64,000 nt of DNA. Origin: Quadrisphaera setariae. Lineage in GTDB: Bacteria > Actinomycetota > Actinomycetes > Actinomycetales > Quadrisphaeraceae. Shown piece after piece: positions 62,774 through 64,000 of this stretch. Positions within the stretch are counted from its first letter, which is position 1. Each line of letters begins with the position of its first letter. The stretch covers positions 50,690 to 114,689 of the forward strand of contig NZ_VKAC01000015.1 of assembly GCF_008041935.1 (NCBI RefSeq). The letters are read 5' to 3'. The position numbers and the translations under genes are program-made. Under the pieces are notes generated by a model that saw only the letters and a program-made list of their open reading frames with translations, was not told the origin of the DNA and made no database searches.

Positions 62774-63934
62774 GTGCCGGTCGACGCGGGCAGCGGTGGT
62801 CCCGTCCCGGTGCGTGCTCCGGTCATGGCGGACGTCGCCGCGCGCGCGGGCGTCTCGCTGCAGACGGTGTCGCGGGTGGTCAACGGCCACCCCAGCGTGC
62901 GGGCGGAGACCCGCGGCCGCGTCGAGGAGGCCATCGCCGAGCTCGGCTACCGGGTCAACACCGCGGCGCGCGCCCTGGTGACGCGCTCGACGCGCACGAT
63001 CGGCCTGGTCAGCGCCAGCACCGCCGAGTTCGGGCCCACGAGCGCCCTGCTGGGGGTGGAGCAGGCGGCGCGCGCCGAGGGCTACGCCACCTCGGTGGTG
63101 CTGCTGCCGGAGGTCGGTCCGCGCGAGGTGCGCGACGCCGTGGACCACCTGCGCGACCTCGGCGTGGACGGCCTGGTGGTCATCGCCCCCGACGACGCCG
63201 CGGTGGCCGCCGTCGAGGCGCTGGACGCCGGCGTGCCGGTGGTGACGCTCGAGGCGCCCCTGGCCCGGGGCGGCGGGGGTGCCGGGGGCGCCGGGGGCGC
63301 CGGGGGCGCCGGGGGCGCCGGGGGCGCCGGGAGTGGTGGAGATCACCCCGGCCCGCTGTCGGCGAGCGTCGACCAGGAGCACGGTGCGCGCCTCGCCGTC
63401 CGCCACCTGCTGGAGCTCGGGCACGCCACGGTCCACCACGTCGGAGGGCCGCGGACCTGGCTGGAGGCGCGGGCGCGGGAGGCCGGGTGGCGCGCCGAGC
63501 TGCTCGCCGCCGGAGCCACCGTGCCGGAGGTCGTCCCCGGTGACTGGGCCGCCGCCGCGGGGCACCGCGCCGCGGGACCGCTGGTCGAGCGGGGCGCCAC
63601 GGCCGTGTTCGCCGTCAACGACCAGGTGGCCATCGGCCTGCTGGGCGCCCTGTGGCAGCGCGGGCTGCGGGTGCCCGAGGACGTCAGCGTGGTCGGCTTC
63701 GACGACGTGCCGGAGGCGGCGTACCTCGTCCCGCCGCTGACCACCGTCCGGCAGGACTTCGACGCGCTGGGCCGCCGCTGCCTGGAGGTGCTGCTGGCGG
63801 GCCTGCGCGGCGAGCCCGTGCGCACCCGGCGGGTGGTCCCGGAGCTGGTGGTCCGCGCCAGCACCGCTCCACCGCGCCCGCCCGTGGCTCCCCGGCCCCC
63901 CGGACGGCCCCAGCGCGGTGCTGCCGGAGGTTGA
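62774..63934 (+). CDS. LacI-family transcriptional regulator (AraR-like candidate)
   Basis: 386 residues. N-terminal LacI helix-turn-helix VMADVAARAGVSLQTVSRVV and the hinge-helix region (AARALVTRSTRTIGLV). The sugar-binding core (about 75-345) has VFAVNDQVAIGLLGAL and VSVVGFDDVPEAAYLVPPLT. A Gly-Gly-Ala repeat of 9-bp units is inserted in the core near residue 170. GTG 62774 follows GAGGAGG; GTG 62768 lies inside that site. A TACCAT -10 is at 62708-62713. The next gene looks like araD, so it probably senses L-arabinose or a related sugar. Confidence 0.87.
   Translation: MPVDAGSGGPVPVRAPVMADVAARAGVSLQTVSRVVNGHPSVRAETRGRVEEAIAELGYRVNTAARALVTRSTRTIGLVSASTAEFGPTSALLGVEQAARAEGYATSVVLLPEVGPREVRDAVDHLRDLGVDGLVVIAPDDAAVAAVEALDAGVPVVTLEAPLARGGGGAGGAGGAGGAGGAGGAGSGGDHPGPLSASVDQEHGARLAVRHLLELGHATVHHVGGPRTWLEARAREAGWRAELLAAGATVPEVVPGDWAAAAGHRAAGPLVERGATAVFAVNDQVAIGLLGALWQRGLRVPEDVSVVGFDDVPEAAYLVPPLTTVRQDFDALGRRCLEVLLAGLRGEPVRTRRVVPELVVRASTAPPRPPVAPRPPGRPQRGAAGG
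63281..63325 (+). repeat. 9-bp tandem repeat in lacI-family gene
   Basis: Five perfect copies of GCCGGGGGC with degenerate copies on both sides, encoding a Gly-Gly-Ala run. A unit length divisible by three means that copy-number change keeps the frame. Confidence 0.92.
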
Positions 63935-64000
63935 CCCGCCGCCGCCTGCGCGAGGAGGTGGCCGCGCTGCACGGGCACCTCGTCCGCTACCAGCTGGTGA
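63931..64000 (+). CDS. araD: Start of a probable L-ribulose-5-phosphate 4-epimerase gene (partial)
   Basis: TTG start overlapping the LacI stop by three bases (GTTGA), after GGAGG. The 23 visible codons give LREEVAALHGHLVRYQLV, which matches the conserved N-terminus of class II aldolase-type AraD proteins as I know them. AraD interconverts L-ribulose-5-phosphate and D-xylulose-5-phosphate in arabinose catabolism. The gene runs off the window. The call is short-range and tentative, but the LacI neighbour supports it. Confidence 0.5.
   Translation, partial: MTRRRLREEVAALHGHLVRYQLV

Overview
The window is about 75% G+C. It has GTG-rich starts, four-base GTGA gene overlaps, an lsr2 gene, a disA-radA pair and a folate-lysS-clpC block, which together indicate a high-GC actinobacterium. 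A Kineosporiaceae-like genus such as Quadrisphaera or Kineococcus is my guess; no rRNA is present to settle it. Much of the core runs in the order I know from Mycobacterium tuberculosis Rv3646c to Rv3585 (topA, holB, ppa, dacB, a DUF2342 zincin, tilS, hpt, ftsH, folE-folP-folB-folK, DUF3180, DUF2520, panC, lysS, lsr2, clpC, mutY, disA, radA). Departures from that order mark accessory inserts.

Region 1 (1-7545): 3' end of topA, a sigK/rskA ECF sigma and anti-sigma pair, an MFS-thymidylate kinase fusion, holB, a secreted Tap-like peptidase, a small hypothetical gene and tRNA-Thr(CGT). Region 2 (7600-24570) is accessory: GntR regulator, NCS1 permease and Asp/hydantoin racemase; two tandem BTAD-STAND regulators of about 1000 residues; a two-component pair split by a long interrupted palindrome; divergent qorB-like and HxlR genes around a palindromic operator; a histidine phosphatase; an iron-box-controlled siderophore-interacting protein divergent from a MarR gene; and an NlpC/P60 hydrolase. 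Region 3 (24620-35084): ppa, dacB, DUF2342 protease, tilS-hpt-ftsH and the folate operon. Region 4 (34994-38780): an OpuC-type osmoprotectant ABC transporter inserted into the conserved block, followed by an unknown membrane gene. Region 5 (39776-53040): two PH-domain membrane proteins, two methyltransferases, DUF2520 and panC, lysS, a small membrane gene, lsr2, a GGDEF enzyme, clpC, a GNAT and mutY. Region 6 (53100-57612): a ChvE-GguA-GguB monosaccharide ABC transporter. Region 7 (57669-64000): PhoD-like phosphatase, disA, radA, a small membrane protein, a LacI regulator and the first codons of an araD-like gene.

Regulation can be read directly from the sequence in several places. At least 17 genes have a TANNNT-type -10 box ending 6-8 nt before the start codon, so leaderless transcription looks widespread. 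Clearer individual sites are a SigK-like promoter before sigK, an iron box fused to a leaderless -10 before the siderophore-interacting gene, GGAAC-N19-GTT ECF-type promoters before both ftsH and clpC (clpC also has a ClgR-like palindrome), a LacI-type operator on the chvE promoter, and a CTAAC-N5-GTTAG palindrome between qorB and hxlR.

No CRISPR array, prophage, insertion sequence or rRNA was found. The only gene-free stretch above 300 bases (53041-53346) holds the chvE promoter and operator. I saw no clearly new multi-gene system. The best unexplained structures are the 105-bp interrupted palindrome between the kinase and regulator genes and the 48-bp perfect palindrome inside the first BTAD-STAND gene.
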